The notes: generated by a model from the letters alone, not told the origin. Counted from the stretch's first letter, positions 27,112 to 41,873 are shown. The stretch: DNA of 64,000 nucleotides from Jeotgalibacillus malaysiensis (GCA_000818095.1 CP009416.1:1472501-1536500), one strand, 5' to 3'. Translations and numbers: made by a program.

Positions 27112-27988
27112 AAAAGGAAAACGCCTTGATGCAGTTCTCGCAGGGCTTGAATATAACTGGTCCCGAACACAGGTGCAGCAGTGGATTAAAGAAGGTAACG
27201 TTACCGTTAACGGTGCTGCAACAAAACCGAATTACAAATGCGTACCAGGTGCAGAAGTACAGGTAGAGATCCCTGATCCTGAACCGCTTGATGTCGAAGC
27301 TGAAGAAATGAACCTTGATATCTATTACGAGGATGCTGATGTACTAGTCGTTAACAAACCAAAAGGGATGGTTGTGCATCCTGCACCGGGACACCTTACC
27401 GGCACACTTGTTAACGGTCTGATGGCACATTGTAAAGACCTTTCAGGAATCAATGGCATACTGCGTCCGGGGATTGTCCACCGTATCGATAAAGATACTT
27501 CAGGACTATTAATGGTAGCAAAAAATGATTCTGCACATGAAAAACTTGTTCAGCAGCTTGTAGATAAGACTGTGACAAGAAAGTACACAGCTGTTGTCCA
27601 TGGTGTGATCACACATGGAGCAGGAACAATTGATGCACCGATCGGCCGTGATAAAAAAGATCGCCAGAGTATGACAGTGGTTGATGGCGGTAAACAGGCA
27701 GTCACTCATTTTAATGTCATCGAGCGGTTTAAAGACTTTACACTAGTTGAGTGTATTCTTGAAACAGGACGCACACATCAAATTCGTGTGCATATGAAAC
27801 ATATCGGCTTCCCGTTAGCAGGCGATCCAAAATATGGACCGCGTAAAACGCCTGATTTGAATGGACAGGCACTTCACGCAGGGGTGTTAGGATTTATTCA
27901 TCCTTCAAGTGGAGAATACATCGAATTTGAAGCACCTGCACCAGAAAGTTTCAATGAATTTATCGAAAAACTTAAAAAAGAACATTGA
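27077..27988 (+). CDS. ylyB: RluD-family pseudouridine synthase YlyB
   Basis: A 303-residue RluA/RluD family enzyme isomerising uridines to pseudouridine in large-subunit rRNA. It has an N-terminal S4 domain ([20 protein letters not shown], then [11 protein letters not shown]), the catalytic motif [18 protein letters not shown] with the active Asp near residue 138, and the [16 protein letters not shown] motif. It begins inside lspA (ATG 27077, ribosome site AGAGGAAG), a conserved neighbour pair in Bacillales. The exact target uridines are not deducible. Confidence 0.93.
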   Translation: MENIQHSIQESEKGKRLDAVLAGLEYNWSRTQVQQWIKEGNVTVNGAATKPNYKCVPGAEVQVEIPDPEPLDVEAEEMNLDIYYEDADVLVVNKPKGMVVHPAPGHLTGTLVNGLMAHCKDLSGINGILRPGIVHRIDKDTSGLLMVAKNDSAHEKLVQQLVDKTVTRKYTAVVHGVITHGAGTIDAPIGRDKKDRQSMTVVDGGKQAVTHFNVIERFKDFTLVECILETGRTHQIRVHMKHIGFPLAGDPKYGPRKTPDLNGQALHAGVLGFIHPSSGEYIEFEAPAPESFNEFIEKLKKEH

Positions 27989-28035
27989 CATTGTTCGCAT
28001 GAAAGTTTAAACTGAGAACAACTTCATAACTGAAA

Positions 28036-28066
28036 CCTTTAATCCGGTCCAGAGAGACAGGAAAGG
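28036..28066 (+). promoter_or_regulatory. PyrR-binding hairpin (attenuator 1, pyrR leader)
   Basis: CCTTT and AAAGG close a hairpin with the conserved loop TCCAGAGAG. PyrR with UMP is known to bind this structure and favour the downstream terminator. Confidence 0.88.
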
Positions 28067-28093
28067 CTTAGCGAATGTACCAGGTATATTTCT

Positions 28094-28687
<594 letters not shown>

Positions 28688-28689
28688 AT

Positions 28690-28721
28690 CCTTTAATGCA
28701 GCCCCGAGAGGCTGGCAAAGG
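28690..28721 (+). promoter_or_regulatory. PyrR-binding hairpin (attenuator 2, before pyrP), variant loop
   Basis: CCTTT and AAAGG again close the hairpin, but the loop reads GCCCCGAGAGGC instead of the GTCCAGAGAG core seen in attenuators 1 and 3. The GAGAGG part is conserved while CA is replaced by CC. Confidence 0.8.
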
Positions 28722-28750
28722 AGACGACGGGGGATTTCTATATCCTCATG

Positions 28751-28789
28751 AACCTCTTTGCCATGCTTTCTTGGCAAAGAGGTTTTTTT
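28751..28789 (+). terminator. attenuator 2 terminator before pyrP
   Basis: AACCTCTTTGCC pairs with GGCAAAGAGGTT around a 10-nt loop, followed by seven T including the stem end. Confidence 0.92.
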
Positions 28790-28806
28790 ATGAGGAGGAA
28801 ACGCAA

Positions 28807-30129
28807 ATGACAAATACACAAACAGCAAAACCTATACTTGATGTAGAAGAAAAACCAAAATTAAACCAGTGGCTCACTCTGAGTCTGCAGCACCTTTTTG
28901 CTATGTTTGGCGCAACAGTGCTTGTACCAATGCTAGTTGGATTAAGCCCGGGTACAGCACTTTTATCAAGCGGACTCGGCACGATAGCCTACCTGATCAT
29001 TACGAAAGGCCAAATTCCTGCCTATCTCGGTTCATCTTTCGCTTTTATTGCACCGATTATAGCAGCAACTGAAATAGGTGGCCCGCAGGCCGCAATGCTC
29101 GGCGCATTTTTTGCAGGGCTTGCATACGGTGCAGTTGCAATGCTGATCTATAAGTTCGGCGTAAACTGGTTAATGAGAATCTTACCGCCAGTTGTTGTAG
29201 GACCAGTCATTATTGTAATTGGATTAAGCCTTGCAGGAACAGCTGTGAACATGGCAATGTATGAAAATCCATTAGCAGATCCAGCGGAATTTATCTATAG
29301 CGGAACGCATATTACAGTAGCACTGATCACACTTGCCATCACAATTATCGCGTCGATCTACTTTAAGGGCTTCTTCGGACTTATTCCGGTCCTTGTAGGA
29401 ATTACAGGCGGATACATTGCAGCGATGTTTGCCGGTCTGGTTAACTTTCAGCAGGTAATTGATGCACCGTGGTTTGCAGTACCTGAACTTTATATGCCAT
29501 TTGTAGATTACACACCAGCATTTTCATGGACAGCCATCGCAATTATGGTACCAGTTGCCGTTGTAACACTTTCAGAACATACAGGTCATCAAATGGTTGT
29601 TAGTAAAGTAGTAGGAAGAAACTTTTTAGAAAAGCCGGGTCTGCACCGCTCACTGCTCGGTGACGGTGTTGCCACAATGATCGCATCAATGATCGGCGGA
29701 CCGCCAAATACAACTTATGGTGAAAACATTGGCGTACTTGCGATAACAAGAATCTTCAGTGTCTTTGTGATCGGCGGCGCAGCAGTCCTTGCAATCTTCT
29801 TTGGATTTGTCGGTAAGGTATCAGCCTTGATCAGCTCAATACCAACACCGGTAATGGGCGGGGTATCGATCCTGCTGTTTGGAATTATTGCTTCAAGCGG
29901 ACTCAGAATGCTGATTGAAGGAAAAGTTGATTTCTCATACAAACGTAACCTGATCATCGCTTCAGTCATTATGATCATCGGAGTCGGAGGCGCATATGTA
30001 CAATTTACAGAATCATTCGTCCTCCCCGGCATGGCACTTGCAGCTATCATCGGAATTGCTCTGAATCTGATCTTACCGGGCCGCAAGCCTGAAGAAGAAA
30101 CACTATTTAACGAAAATAAAGCCGCATAA
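28807..30129 (+). CDS. pyrP: uracil permease PyrP
   Basis: A 440-residue nucleobase:cation symporter-2 (UraA-like) transporter with about 12-14 membrane segments bringing uracil into the cell. Family blocks include QHLFAMFGATVLVPMLVGLSP, SSFAFIAPI, EHTGHQMVVSKVVGRNF and GGPPNTTYGENIGVLA. ATG 28807 follows ATGAGGAGGAA directly after the attenuator terminator; the frame upstream of it runs through the leader and is not coding. It is placed between pyrR and pyrB as in Bacillus. Confidence 0.95.
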   Translation: MTNTQTAKPILDVEEKPKLNQWLTLSLQHLFAMFGATVLVPMLVGLSPGTALLSSGLGTIAYLIITKGQIPAYLGSSFAFIAPIIAATEIGGPQAAMLGAFFAGLAYGAVAMLIYKFGVNWLMRILPPVVVGPVIIVIGLSLAGTAVNMAMYENPLADPAEFIYSGTHITVALITLAITIIASIYFKGFFGLIPVLVGITGGYIAAMFAGLVNFQQVIDAPWFAVPELYMPFVDYTPAFSWTAIAIMVPVAVVTLSEHTGHQMVVSKVVGRNFLEKPGLHRSLLGDGVATMIASMIGGPPNTTYGENIGVLAITRIFSVFVIGGAAVLAIFFGFVGKVSALISSIPTPVMGGVSILLFGIIASSGLRMLIEGKVDFSYKRNLIIASVIMIIGVGGAYVQFTESFVLPGMALAAIIGIALNLILPGRKPEEETLFNENKAA

Positions 30130-30133
30130 CAAT

Positions 30134-30168
30134 CCTTTTAAATGAAGTCCAGAGAGGCTTTCAAAAGG
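30134..30168 (+). promoter_or_regulatory. PyrR-binding hairpin (attenuator 3, before pyrB)
   Basis: CCTTTT and AAAAGG enclose a loop with the canonical GTCCAGAGAGGC. Confidence 0.9.
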
Positions 30169-30192
30169 GTTTCTGACAGTACACGTCTGTCT

Positions 30193-30233
30193 AAAACCGC
30201 TTTTTGAGCCTGCTCTCAAAAAGCGGTTTTTTT
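30193..30233 (+). terminator. attenuator 3 terminator before pyrB
   Basis: A 16-bp stem, AAAACCGCTTTTTGAG with its complement, encloses a 6-nt loop and is followed by seven T. Confidence 0.93.
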
Positions 30234-30278
30234 AATAAATCATGATATAAATACAGACCATTATAAATGAACAACTCA

Positions 30279-30353
30279 GCTGACCCTTGGAGGACAGGAC
30301 GGAGACTCCCGCCAGGGGGCAGGAAAGCGCAGTCCTGTCCGGAAAGGGTCAGC
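30279..30353 (+). repeat. dispersed structured repeat, short form, copy B (pyrB leader)
   Basis: A 75-nt element with a perfect 10-bp outer stem (GCTGACCCTT / AAGGGTCAGC), then GGAG, a perfect inner stem (GACAGGAC / GTCCTGTC), and a conserved loop containing GGAGACTCCCG and GGGGGCAGGAAAGCGCA. It lies after attenuator 3 and before the pyrB ribosome site, so pyrB-pyrE mRNA would carry it in the leader. Copy C at the far end of the operon is the same length in opposite orientation. Confidence 0.9.
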
Positions 30354-30387
30354 GGTTATAAAGTGATATTAATAAGGAGGGTTAACC

Positions 30388-31293
30388 ATGCATTTTCTTA
30401 CACTTGATGAACTGACAGTTGATGATATTTATGAAGTACTTCACCAGGCAGAAGCACTGAAAAATCACAAGCTGCTTTCTAGACCGGACCTGTACGCAGT
30501 CAACCTGTTTTTCGAAAACAGCACAAGAACAAAGTGCAGCTTTGAAATGGCACAGAGAAAACTTGGTATGAACGTCCTTTCATTTGATGCGGGCACAGCT
30601 TCAATCAGTAAGGGTGAGTCATTATATGACACGGTAAAAACACTTGAAGCAATCGGAGTAGATGTTGCAGTGATTCGTCACAGTGAGGAAAGATATTTTG
30701 ATGCGCTGAAAGATAAAGTATCTATCTCCCTGATCAACGGGGGTGATGGAATGGGGCACCACCCTTCACAATGCATGCTAGACCTGCTTACGATCTATCA
30801 GGAATTTGGAAGCTTTAAGGGCTTGAATGTCACGATTGCAGGTGATATCAGACACAGCCGGGTTGCTCGCTCCAACACATATGCACTGAAAAGGCTAGGA
30901 GCAAATGTGAGCTTCTCAGGTCCAAAAGCCTGGCGGGACCCTGAAATAGGAGATGTTTCATTTATTGAAATGGATCAGGCTGTTAAAGAAAGTGACGTAC
31001 TCATGCTTTTGCGTGTGCAGCATGAAAGACATGCATTTGGAGAAAACTTCACAAAACAGGAGTATCACAATCAGTACGGACTGACTTTAGAAAGAGAAAA
31101 AAAGATGAAAAAAAACAGTATCATCATGCATCCTGCTCCTGTGAACAGAGGCGTGGAAATTGCAGATGAGCTGGTTGAGTGCGAAAGATCACGCATTTTT
31201 AAACAAATGAATAACGGCGTTTTCACCAGAATGGCGATGCTTCAATATGTGCTTGCAAAAAGAGAGGAGACAAAACATGAACTTATTAATTAA
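30388..31293 (+). CDS. pyrB: aspartate carbamoyltransferase catalytic chain
   Basis: A 301-residue enzyme condensing carbamoyl phosphate and aspartate to carbamoyl aspartate. The carbamoyl-phosphate loop [15 protein letters not shown] is near residue 48, and [15 protein letters not shown] and MHPAPVNRG carry the other substrate contacts. No regulatory chain gene is nearby, as in other Bacilli. The ATG follows AAGGAGGG. Its end overlaps pyrC by 17 bp. Confidence 0.96.
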   Translation: MHFLTLDELTVDDIYEVLHQAEALKNHKLLSRPDLYAVNLFFENSTRTKCSFEMAQRKLGMNVLSFDAGTASISKGESLYDTVKTLEAIGVDVAVIRHSEERYFDALKDKVSISLINGGDGMGHHPSQCMLDLLTIYQEFGSFKGLNVTIAGDIRHSRVARSNTYALKRLGANVSFSGPKAWRDPEIGDVSFIEMDQAVKESDVLMLLRVQHERHAFGENFTKQEYHNQYGLTLEREKKMKKNSIIMHPAPVNRGVEIADELVECERSRIFKQMNNGVFTRMAMLQYVLAKREETKHELIN

Positions 31294-32545
31294 AGGTGCA
31301 AATGTATTTGGATACGGAGTAACGGACGTCAGAATCTCTGAAGGCAAAATTCAATCAATTGGTGATTGTTCACCTATACATAATGAGGAGGTCATTGAGG
31401 CTTCAGGAAAGACACTCTCCCCGGGGTTTGTAGATGTACACATTCATTTAAGAGAACCGGGCGGAGAACATAAAGAAACAATCAAAACGGGCACAGAGGC
31501 TGCAGCGCGCGGAGGATATACGCTAGTTTGTGCAATGCCTAACACCAGGCCGGTTCCGGATGACATTGAAACACTTAAAAATATCCAGAAAAAGATCACT
31601 GAAGATGCATTGATTCCGGTTCTGCCATACGCATCTATTACAAAAAATCTGGCTGGTAAAGAGATAAATGATTTAGAAGCACTTGCAGCACAGGGTGCTT
31701 TTGCCTTCACGGATGATGGAGTCGGTATTCAAAGTGCTGATCAGATGCTTCAGGTGATGAAAAGGGCTGCTGCATTAGGAAAAGCAGTCGTTGCTCACTG
31801 TGAAGACAACAGTCTGATCCACGGCGGGTGCATGCATGAAGGGAAACGCTCAAGCGAACTAGGACTGCCTGGTATTCCATCAGTGTGCGAGTCTGTTCAG
31901 ATCGCACGCGATGTGCTGCTAGCTGAAGCAGCTGACTGCCACTACCACGTCTGCCACGTCTCTACTAAAGAATCTGTCAGAGTAATACGTGATGCGAAAA
32001 AAGCTGGCATAAAAGTAACAGCTGAAGTTACACCGCACCACCTGTTATTAAATGAAGAAGCAATTCCAGATGATGACGCGAACTTCAAAATGAATCCGCC
32101 GCTTAGGTCTAAAGAAGATCAGCAGGCATTGATCGAAGGGCTTGAAGATGGAACGCTCGATTTCATTGCAACAGACCATGCGCCACATGCAAAAGAGGAA
32201 AAAGATGAAGGAATGCTGAGAGCGCCATTTGGTATAACAGGACTCGAAACAGCATTTCAATTATTAAATACAGCCTTTGTAGAAACCGGACGATGGACGA
32301 TTGACCAGCTGATTGAATGGCTGGCAGTAAAACCGGCAGCTGTTTTCGGACTAGATGCGGGGAAACTTGCAGAAAAAGCATTTGCAGATCTGATATTACT
32401 GGATCTGAAAGAAAAAAGTGAGATTGATGCAGAAGGTTTCAGATCTAAAGGAAAAAACACACCATTTAATCATCAGCAGGTCAGTGGAAAAGTTGTGCTG
32501 ACAATCAGCAAAGGACAAATTGTATTTCAGGAGGAGCTCGTATGA
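31277..32545 (+). CDS. pyrC: dihydroorotase (class I)
   Basis: A 422-residue zinc amidohydrolase that cyclises carbamoyl aspartate to dihydroorotate. The metal-binding [10 protein letters not shown] is near residue 57, with further His in [11 protein letters not shown] and the Asp of [17 protein letters not shown] 31277 follows AGAGGAGACAAA and gives the standard [10 protein letters not shown] start, overlapping the end of pyrB. It is the second structural gene of the operon. Confidence 0.96.
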   Translation: MNLLIKGANVFGYGVTDVRISEGKIQSIGDCSPIHNEEVIEASGKTLSPGFVDVHIHLREPGGEHKETIKTGTEAAARGGYTLVCAMPNTRPVPDDIETLKNIQKKITEDALIPVLPYASITKNLAGKEINDLEALAAQGAFAFTDDGVGIQSADQMLQVMKRAAALGKAVVAHCEDNSLIHGGCMHEGKRSSELGLPGIPSVCESVQIARDVLLAEAADCHYHVCHVSTKESVRVIRDAKKAGIKVTAEVTPHHLLLNEEAIPDDDANFKMNPPLRSKEDQQALIEGLEDGTLDFIATDHAPHAKEEKDEGMLRAPFGITGLETAFQLLNTAFVETGRWTIDQLIEWLAVKPAAVFGLDAGKLAEKAFADLILLDLKEKSEIDAEGFRSKGKNTPFNHQQVSGKVVLTISKGQIVFQEELV

Positions 32546-33627
32546 CAAACAAACTGCTTATTTTAGAAGATGGTTCAGTATTTAAAGGAGAAGGCTTCGG
32601 CTGGATGGGCGATGCTGAGGGAGAAGTTGTATTTAATACAGGTATGACAGGTTATCAGGAAATTCTCTCAGATCCATCATATTGTGCGCAGATGGTTGTG
32701 CTGACGTACCCCCTGATTGGAAATTATGGAATTAACAGAGACGATTTTGAATCAATTCATCCTTATATTAAGGCGCTCATTGTACGGGAAGCGTGCGATC
32801 TGCCATCTAACTTCAGAAGTGAAGCAAGTATAGATGATCTTTTGAAAGAAAAGAAGATTCCTGGTCTTTCAGGAATTGATACAAGAAGGCTGACAAAGCT
32901 GATCAGAAGTTATGGAACGATGAAGGGAAGAATCTGTGAAGAAACAGCAGAAATTGCACGCGTTGTATCAGATCTGAAGTCCTCAGCACTTGCTACTGAT
33001 CAGGTGAGCCGTGTATCAACAAAATCCTCCTACCCGAGTCCTGGTCGGGGGAAAAGGGTTGTAGTCGTTGATTATGGCATGAAGCACGGAATTTTGAGAG
33101 AGCTGAACCGCAGACAGTGTGACGTAATTGTTGTCCCGTATCATACTTCAGCAAAAGAAATTCTGAGACTTCACCCGGACGGTGTTGTGCTCTCTAATGG
33201 ACCCGGAGATCCGAAATCAGTACCTGAATCAGTGAAGGCAGTTAAAGAATTAATTGGCGCTGTTCCGATCTTTGGGATCTGTCTTGGTCACCAGCTGCTC
33301 GCACTCGCAGGCGGAGCAGACACATTCAAGCTGAAATTTGGCCATCGCGGTTCAAATCACCCTGTTAAAGACATTGAAACAGGGAAAGTGGCTATCACTG
33401 CACAGAATCACGGCTATGCAGTCGATGAAGACTCTTTACTGACAACTGATTTTATCGTGACACATAAAGCATTGAATGATGGAACCGTAGAGGGAATTAA
33501 ACATAGAGAGCATGCAGTATTTTCTGTACAGTATCACCCCGAAGCATCACCAGGTCCTGAGGATGCAAATGAACTGTTTGACCGTTTTATTCAACTGATG
33601 AAAGAGGAGGAAATTCAATATGCCTAA
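32542..33627 (+). CDS. carA: carbamoyl-phosphate synthase small chain (pyrimidine-specific)
   Basis: A 361-residue glutaminase subunit (pyrAA). It has an N-terminal CarA domain with [19 protein letters not shown] and a C-terminal class I glutamine amidotransferase with the nucleophile Cys in [12 protein letters not shown] and the His/Glu pair in YHPEASPGP. It feeds ammonia to the large chain. The ATG overlaps the pyrC stop by four bases and its own end overlaps carB by eight. Confidence 0.96.
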   Translation: MTNKLLILEDGSVFKGEGFGWMGDAEGEVVFNTGMTGYQEILSDPSYCAQMVVLTYPLIGNYGINRDDFESIHPYIKALIVREACDLPSNFRSEASIDDLLKEKKIPGLSGIDTRRLTKLIRSYGTMKGRICEETAEIARVVSDLKSSALATDQVSRVSTKSSYPSPGRGKRVVVVDYGMKHGILRELNRRQCDVIVVPYHTSAKEILRLHPDGVVLSNGPGDPKSVPESVKAVKELIGAVPIFGICLGHQLLALAGGADTFKLKFGHRGSNHPVKDIETGKVAITAQNHGYAVDEDSLLTTDFIVTHKALNDGTVEGIKHREHAVFSVQYHPEASPGPEDANELFDRFIQLMKEEEIQYA

Positions 33628-36600
33628 ACGTACAGATATCAAAACCATTTTAGTGATCGGGTCTGGTCCAATTATTATCGGACAGGCTGCAGAGTTTGAT
33701 TATGCAGGTACACAGGCCTGCCTCGCTTTGAAGGAAGAAGGATATCGTGTCGTACTGGTCAATTCAAATCCGGCAACGATCATGACGGACACTGAAATTG
33801 CGGATAAGGTGTATATGGAACCTCTGACAGTTGAATTCATCAGCAGAATTATCAGAATGGAAAGACCTGACGCATTGCTGCCGACACTCGGCGGGCAGAC
33901 AGCACTGAATCTTGCTGTTGAATTATCGGATAGCGGGATATTAGAAGATTGCGGTGTTGAAATACTCGGAACGAAGCTTGATGCGATCCAGCAGGCAGAA
34001 GATAGAGATCTATTCAGAAAGCTGATGAATGAATTAAATGAGCCGGTCCCGGAGAGTGAAATCATTCATAACCTTGATGAAGCATATGCATTTGTACAGG
34101 AAATTGGTTATCCGGTCATCGTCCGCCCTGCATTTACACTTGGCGGAACAGGCGGCGGGATCTGCAACAATGAAGAAGAATTGGTTGAGGTCGTAACTTC
34201 CGGCTTGAAGTACAGCCCGGTTACGCAGTGTCTTCTCGAGAAGAGTATTGCCGGATTTAAGGAAATTGAATATGAAGTCATGCGCGATAAGGATGATCAT
34301 GCCATCGTAGTTTGTAACATGGAAAACATTGATCCGGTTGGGATTCATACAGGAGATTCAATCGTCGTCGCTCCTTCTCAGACACTTAGCGACAGAGAAT
34401 ACCAGATGCTTAGAAACTGCTCCCTGAAAATCATTCGCGCCCTTGGAATTGAAGGAGGCTGTAACGTACAGCTCGCACTCGACCCTGACAGCTTCCAGTA
34501 TTATATTATCGAAGTTAATCCACGCGTCAGCAGATCTTCAGCACTTGCATCTAAAGCAACCGGCTATCCGATTGCAAAGCTCGCAGCAAAAATTGCAACA
34601 GGCCTGACGCTTGATGAAATGATTAACCCGGTAACCGGTACATCTTATGCCTGCTTTGAGCCTGCGCTTGATTATGTGGTAACAAAGATTCCAAGATGGC
34701 CATTTGATAAATTTGAATCTGCGAAGCGTAACCTCGGTACACAGATGAAAGCAACCGGTGAAGTGATGGCAATCGGGCGGTCAATTGAAGAGTCACTTTT
34801 AAAAGCAGTGCGATCTCTTGAAAATAACGTATATCATCTGGAAATTGAGCAAAATGATGCAGAATGGGTAGAGCGCCGGATCAGAAAAGCGGGGGATGAG
34901 CGCCTCTTTTATATCGGTGAAGCACTGAGAATGGGTGTATCAATCGAAGACATTCATGACTGGAGTAAAATTGATTTCTTCTTCCTGAACAAAATGAACA
35001 ACATTATTCAGCTCGAAAAGACACTTAAGGAAGATGCTTCATATGACAGTCTCTATAAAGCTAAAAGAATGGGCTTCAGTGACAAAACAATCGCTAAGCT
35101 CTGGAATATGACTGAAGAAGACGTCTATAACAGAAGAAAAGCTGACGGGATTATGCCGGTTTACAAAATGGTTGATACATGTGCTGCTGAGTTTGAATCA
35201 GAAACGCCATATTTCTACGGTACGTATGAAGATGAAAATGAGTCTCTTGTCAGCAGCCGTAAAAAAGTAGTGGTGCTCGGTTCAGGTCCGATCAGAATAG
35301 GTCAGGGCGTTGAGTTCGATTATGCAACGGTTCATTCAGTGTGGGCAATTAAAGAAGCGGGATATGAAGCAATCGTCATTAATAGTAACCCAGAAACAGT
35401 TTCCACAGACTTCTCAATCTCAGACAAGCTTTATTTTGAACCGCTGACACTTGAAGATGTGATGCATGTTATTGACCTTGAAAAGCCTGAAGGAGTAGTC
35501 GTTCAGTTCGGCGGTCAGACAGCCATCAACCTGGCAGACGGTCTCGCTAAAAGAGGTGTGAAAATTCTTGGGACATCACTTGAAGACGTTGATCGCGCAG
35601 AAAACAGGGATCAGTTTGAAAAAGCCCTTAAAACCCTTGGAATTCCTCAGCCGGAAGGGAAAACTGCAGTATCAGAAGAGCAGGCAGTTGCCATCGCTGG
35701 AGAGATTGGATATCCGGTACTCGTAAGACCTTCATACGTGCTTGGCGGACGTGCGATGGAGATTGTCTACCATGAATCAGAGCTTCGTCAGTATATGAAT
35801 ACAGCGGTAAAAGCAAGTCCTGAGCATCCGGTATTAATTGACCGTTACCTGACTGGTAAAGAAATTGAGGTTGATGCAATCAGTGATGGAGAAACAGTAT
35901 GTATTCCGGGGATTATGGAGCATATTGAACGCGCGGGTGTTCACTCAGGTGACTCCATAGCAGTCTATCCACCTCAGTCACTGACACCTGATCAGATCGC
36001 AACACTTGAGGATTATACAATCCGTCTTGCGAAAGGCTTAAATATTAAAGGATTGATTAATATACAGTATGTCATCTCTAAGGGCGAAATCTTCGTACTA
36101 GAAGTGAACCCAAGATCAAGCCGTACAGTACCTTTTATGAGCAAAATTACAGGAATTCCAATGGCGAATATGGCAATGAAGGCCATCCTTGGTGAAAAAA
36201 TCAGCTCTTTAGGATTCGGCACCGGCCTTGTTCCACAAAAAGAAGGTGTTTACGTGAAAGTGCCTGTCTTCTCATTTGCAAAGCTGAAACGTGTTGATAT
36301 TACCCTCGGACCTGAGATGAAATCAACAGGAGAAGTCATCGGAAAAGACGAAACGCTTGAGAAGGCGCTTTATAAAGGGCTGACTGCAGCCGGTATGAAC
36401 ATCAAGCATCACGGCTCAGTACTTTTAACAGTATCGGATAAAGATAAAGAAGCGGGAACAATACTAGCAGAAAGGTTCCATCGTCTTGGTTATCATATCC
36501 TTGCAACTGAAGGAACTGCGCAGACTTTTAAAGAAGCGGGCATTCCTGCAGAGCCGATCAATAAAATCGGTGAACAGGGTAAAACGCTAATCGACGGAAT

Positions 36601-36807
36601 CCAGTCAGGCGAGATTCAACTGGTAGTTAATACGCTGACGAAAGGGAAACAGCCTGCAAGAGACGGATTCAGAATCCGCCGCGAGTCAGTTGAAAATGGC
36701 GTGCCATGTCTGACATCACTTGATACAGCGGAAGCCATGCTTCGTGTGCTAGAATCAATGAACTTTACAATGGCGCCAATGAGCCCGATTAAAAAGGCGG
36801 CTTTAGT

Positions 36808-36811
<4 letters not shown>
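33620..36811 (+). CDS. carB: carbamoyl-phosphate synthase large chain (pyrimidine-specific)
   Basis: A 1063-residue synthetase (pyrAB) with two homologous ATP-grasp halves: [17 protein letters not shown] opens the first, and [16 protein letters not shown] near residue 553 opens the second. An oligomerisation segment lies between, and a C-terminal MGS-like allosteric domain starts at about residue 930 ([15 protein letters not shown]), where UMP and PRPP effects act in relatives. It makes carbamoyl phosphate from bicarbonate, ATP and glutamine-derived ammonia. Confidence 0.97.
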
Positions 36812-39171
<2,360 letters not shown>

Positions 39172-39179
<8 letters not shown>

Positions 39180-39780
39180 ACAAATGGCAGCTTATCTGCT
39201 TGAAATTAAAGCTGTGGAATTAAAGCCGGAAAATCCTTTTACCTGGGCGTCTGGAATCAAATCTCCAATATACTGTGACAACCGCTTAATCATGTCATAT
39301 CCGGAAATCAGATCATTTGCTGCAGACCAGCTGGCAGATCTGATTAAAACCAAGTTTCCTGATGCAGAACTCATTGCAGGAACGGCTACAGCCGGCATTC
39401 CTCATGCTGCCTGGGTCAGTGAACGAATGGAACTGCCAATGAACTATGTGCGCTCTTCGGCAAAAAAGCACGGTAAAACGAACCAGATCGAAGGAAAAGT
39501 AACGCCAGGTAAAAAAGCGGTTGTCATAGAAGATTTAATCTCAACAGGTGGAAGCAGCATCGATGCTGTAAAAGCACTTGAAGAGCAGGGGATAGAAGTA
39601 TTAGGGGTTGCTGCACTATTTACATACGGCTTCAAAAAAGCAGAGCAGCAATTCAAAGAAGCGGGTGTCCCTTACCACACAGTCACAAACTTTGATACAC
39701 TGATCGCACAGGCCGAAGAAATGAATTACATCAGCAAAGACCAGTTAACGGAGCTGGCGAAGTGGAAGAGTGAGTTCTAG
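39172..39780 (+). CDS. pyrE: orotate phosphoribosyltransferase
   Basis: A 202-residue type I phosphoribosyltransferase adding PRPP to orotate. The PRPP motif [17 protein letters not shown] is near residue 120, and the flexible loop [15 protein letters not shown] follows the family pattern. It is the last gene of the pyr operon. I see no ordinary terminator after it; the 319-bp gap to the convergent rqcH holds repeat copies C and D instead. Confidence 0.96.
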
Positions 39781-39805
39781 AAAAATAAAGAATTACTTAA
39801 AAACC

Positions 39806-39880
39806 GCTGCATCTCTCCGTGTGGGGCTGCGCTTTCCTGCCCCCGAACGGGAGTCTCCGTTCCACACTCCAAGATGCAGC
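39806..39880 (-). repeat. dispersed structured repeat, short form, copy C (after pyrE)
   Basis: A 75-nt element, minus orientation, the same length as copy B. On its own strand the outer stem is GCTGCATCT / AGATGCAGC and the inner stem core is TGTGG / CCACA. The loop shares GGAGACTCCCG and GGGGGCAGGAAAGCGCA with B. Stem sequences differ from B but stay complementary, which is direct covariation evidence for structure. Confidence 0.9.
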
Positions 39881-39939
39881 TGATACTGGTTAAAAATTTT
39901 AATAGTTTGATTCTTAAAGATAAATAAATTGTTTGCACA

Positions 39940-40068
39940 GCTGTTGATTGGAGCGTAAGCCGGCGACTCCGGGACGAGTAGCGGGATGGCTTAGACCATA
40001 TTGGCGCAGGCGAATGGGCTCAGCGACCGCCGTCCGGAAAGCGTCCGGCTGAAGCGGAAATCAACAGC
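39940..40068 (+). repeat. dispersed structured repeat, long form, copy D (pyrE-rqcH gap)
   Basis: A 129-nt element with a perfect 10-bp outer stem GCTGTTGATT / AATCAACAGC, an AGCCGG / CCGGCT inner stem, and the family blocks GGCGACTCC and GGAAAGCGTCC. Its GCTG-variable-TTGGAG opening matches copies B and C, linking the long and short forms. It sits between the convergent 3' ends of pyrE and rqcH. Confidence 0.88.
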
Positions 40069-40099
40069 CAAATTACTAAAAGTAAATAGATTTATAACA

Positions 40100-41809
40100 T
40101 CACTTTTTTAAACGTCTGATCAACTCATCATCAGGCGTAACATACACAGTCTCCTGCTGCTCATAAATCACATAACCCGGCTTCGATCCGCTCGGTTTTT
40201 TAACGTGACGAATTTTTGTGAAATCAACAGGCACTGAACTGGAAGCCCTCGCCTTACTGAAATACGCTGCAATTTTAGCAGCTTCTATAATCGTTTCCTC
40301 ATCAGGTTCTTTATCACGGATCACGACGTGAGAACCTGGAATATCCTTCGTATGAAGCCAGATTTCATCTTTACCGGCAGCTTTATTTGTCAGATAATCA
40401 TTTTGTTTATTATTTTTACCAACAAGAATCAGCGTACCGTTACTGGCAACATACTCCTCTAAAACCGGCTTTTGTGGTTTTGATTTTTTCTTCTTCTGTT
40501 TTTTCGCTTTCATATAACCCTCTTCAGCCAGTTCTTCCCTGATTTCTTCAAGGTCAGAAGGTGAGGCTGAATCGAGCTGCTGCATCAGCTGATCAAAATA
40601 CTGAATTTCTTTTTCCGCAATATTAATCTGTTCTTTCACAACATCTACTGCATTTTTGGCTTTTTGATATTTAGTGAAGTACCATTGTGCATTCTCAGAC
40701 GGTGTTTTACGCGGGTCGAGTTTAATCGTGATTGATGGTGAATCCTCTTCGTAATAGTTCAGGACCTCCACTTCAGACATGCCGCGTTCAACTGCATAAA
40801 TGTTAGCAGTGAGCAGTTCACCGCTCAGCTGATATTTTCCTGCTTCAGCTGCCTGATCAAGTGTTTTGTTGAGTTTCTTTATTTTTGATACGTTTTTGTA
40901 TTTTTCATTTTTTATAAACCGTTCAAGATCATGGCCCTGCTGCCTGACGCGGTCACGTTCAGCTTTTCCGAAGTAATACCGGTCTAAAAGCTGGCTGATC
41001 GACGGGTACGATTCGATTTGCGCGTTTTTAAGCTGCTGCAATGGATAAAGATAAAAGTAATCTTTATTGTCTGACTGCATAAATGAAGCTTCATAATCAT
41101 GGGACTTCATTCGCTCCAGTAGTTTGCTAAAAGCTTCATATACGCGTTTTTTCTCAGGTAATCCGGCCCGTTCGATCACCTCTTTTGCGAATAAAGGAGA
41201 GAATCCTGCAAAATGCTGTACAAGCTGTTTATCAAGCTTACCGCTGTTCCAGTCCATCGTTCTCATGAAGAGATCTTCATTCACTTCAAATGGGTCCAGC
41301 TTATTCTGTTCAGGCGGCCACTCGAAGTCAGCACCCGGCAGAATTGTTCTTGCACGGTTCACAGAAGGATTCAAATGTTTAATACTATCTAAAATCATAC
41401 TGCGTTCTTTATCGACTAATATGATATTTGAGTGTCTGCCCATAATTTCTACAATTAACTGCTTATATGAAACGTCACCAATCTCGTTTCGGCCTTTCAC
41501 TTCAAATACAATGATCCGTTCCATATCTTTTTGTGTGATTGATTCAATGATCGCGCCTTCTAAATGCTTGCGGAGAAGCATGCAGAACATAGGCGGCTCT
41601 GAAGGATTATCGTACTGCTCTTCAGTTAATTGAATTCTTGAGTAGGAAGGATGGGCCGAGAGAAGCAGTTTGTGGTTTTTACCCTGTGCACGGATGACCA
41701 TGATCAATTCATTCTGATAGGGCTGATGAATCCGGCTGATCCTGCCGCCATCTAATTGATCGGTTAACTCTTTTGTGATGGCTCTTGTAAATAATCCATC
41801 GAATGACAT
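40100..41809 (-). CDS. rqcH: ribosome quality control protein RqcH (NFACT family; YloA)
   Basis: A 569-residue protein, one of only two genes on the minus strand. It has an N-terminal NFACT-N domain ([19 protein letters not shown]), a central helical and coiled-coil part (about residues 270-430), a Lys-rich stretch, then an NFACT-R domain ([33 protein letters not shown]). RqcH binds stalled 50S-peptidyl-tRNA complexes and adds C-terminal alanine tails. Older annotations call it a fibronectin-binding protein. It is divergent from yloC and convergent with pyrE. Confidence 0.93.
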   Translation of the reverse strand: MSFDGLFTRAITKELTDQLDGGRISRIHQPYQNELIMVIRAQGKNHKLLLSAHPSYSRIQLTEEQYDNPSEPPMFCMLLRKHLEGAIIESITQKDMERIIVFEVKGRNEIGDVSYKQLIVEIMGRHSNIILVDKERSMILDSIKHLNPSVNRARTILPGADFEWPPEQNKLDPFEVNEDLFMRTMDWNSGKLDKQLVQHFAGFSPLFAKEVIERAGLPEKKRVYEAFSKLLERMKSHDYEASFMQSDNKDYFYLYPLQQLKNAQIESYPSISQLLDRYYFGKAERDRVRQQGHDLERFIKNEKYKNVSKIKKLNKTLDQAAEAGKYQLSGELLTANIYAVERGMSEVEVLNYYEEDSPSITIKLDPRKTPSENAQWYFTKYQKAKNAVDVVKEQINIAEKEIQYFDQLMQQLDSASPSDLEEIREELAEEGYMKAKKQKKKKSKPQKPVLEEYVASNGTLILVGKNNKQNDYLTNKAAGKDEIWLHTKDIPGSHVVIRDKEPDEETIIEAAKIAAYFSKARASSSVPVDFTKIRHVKKPSGSKPGYVIYEQQETVYVTPDDELIRRLKK

Positions 41810-41873
41810 ACTGATCCCTCTTTCTGTCTTTCTTTATGTTCTGTCCCATCTTACCATCTTTTCACCCGGTCTG

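Noticed and set aside
41124-41633. 169-codon ORF antisense to rqcH
   Set aside because: It lies wholly within the coding strand of a well-conserved gene, with composition expected of a shadow frame.
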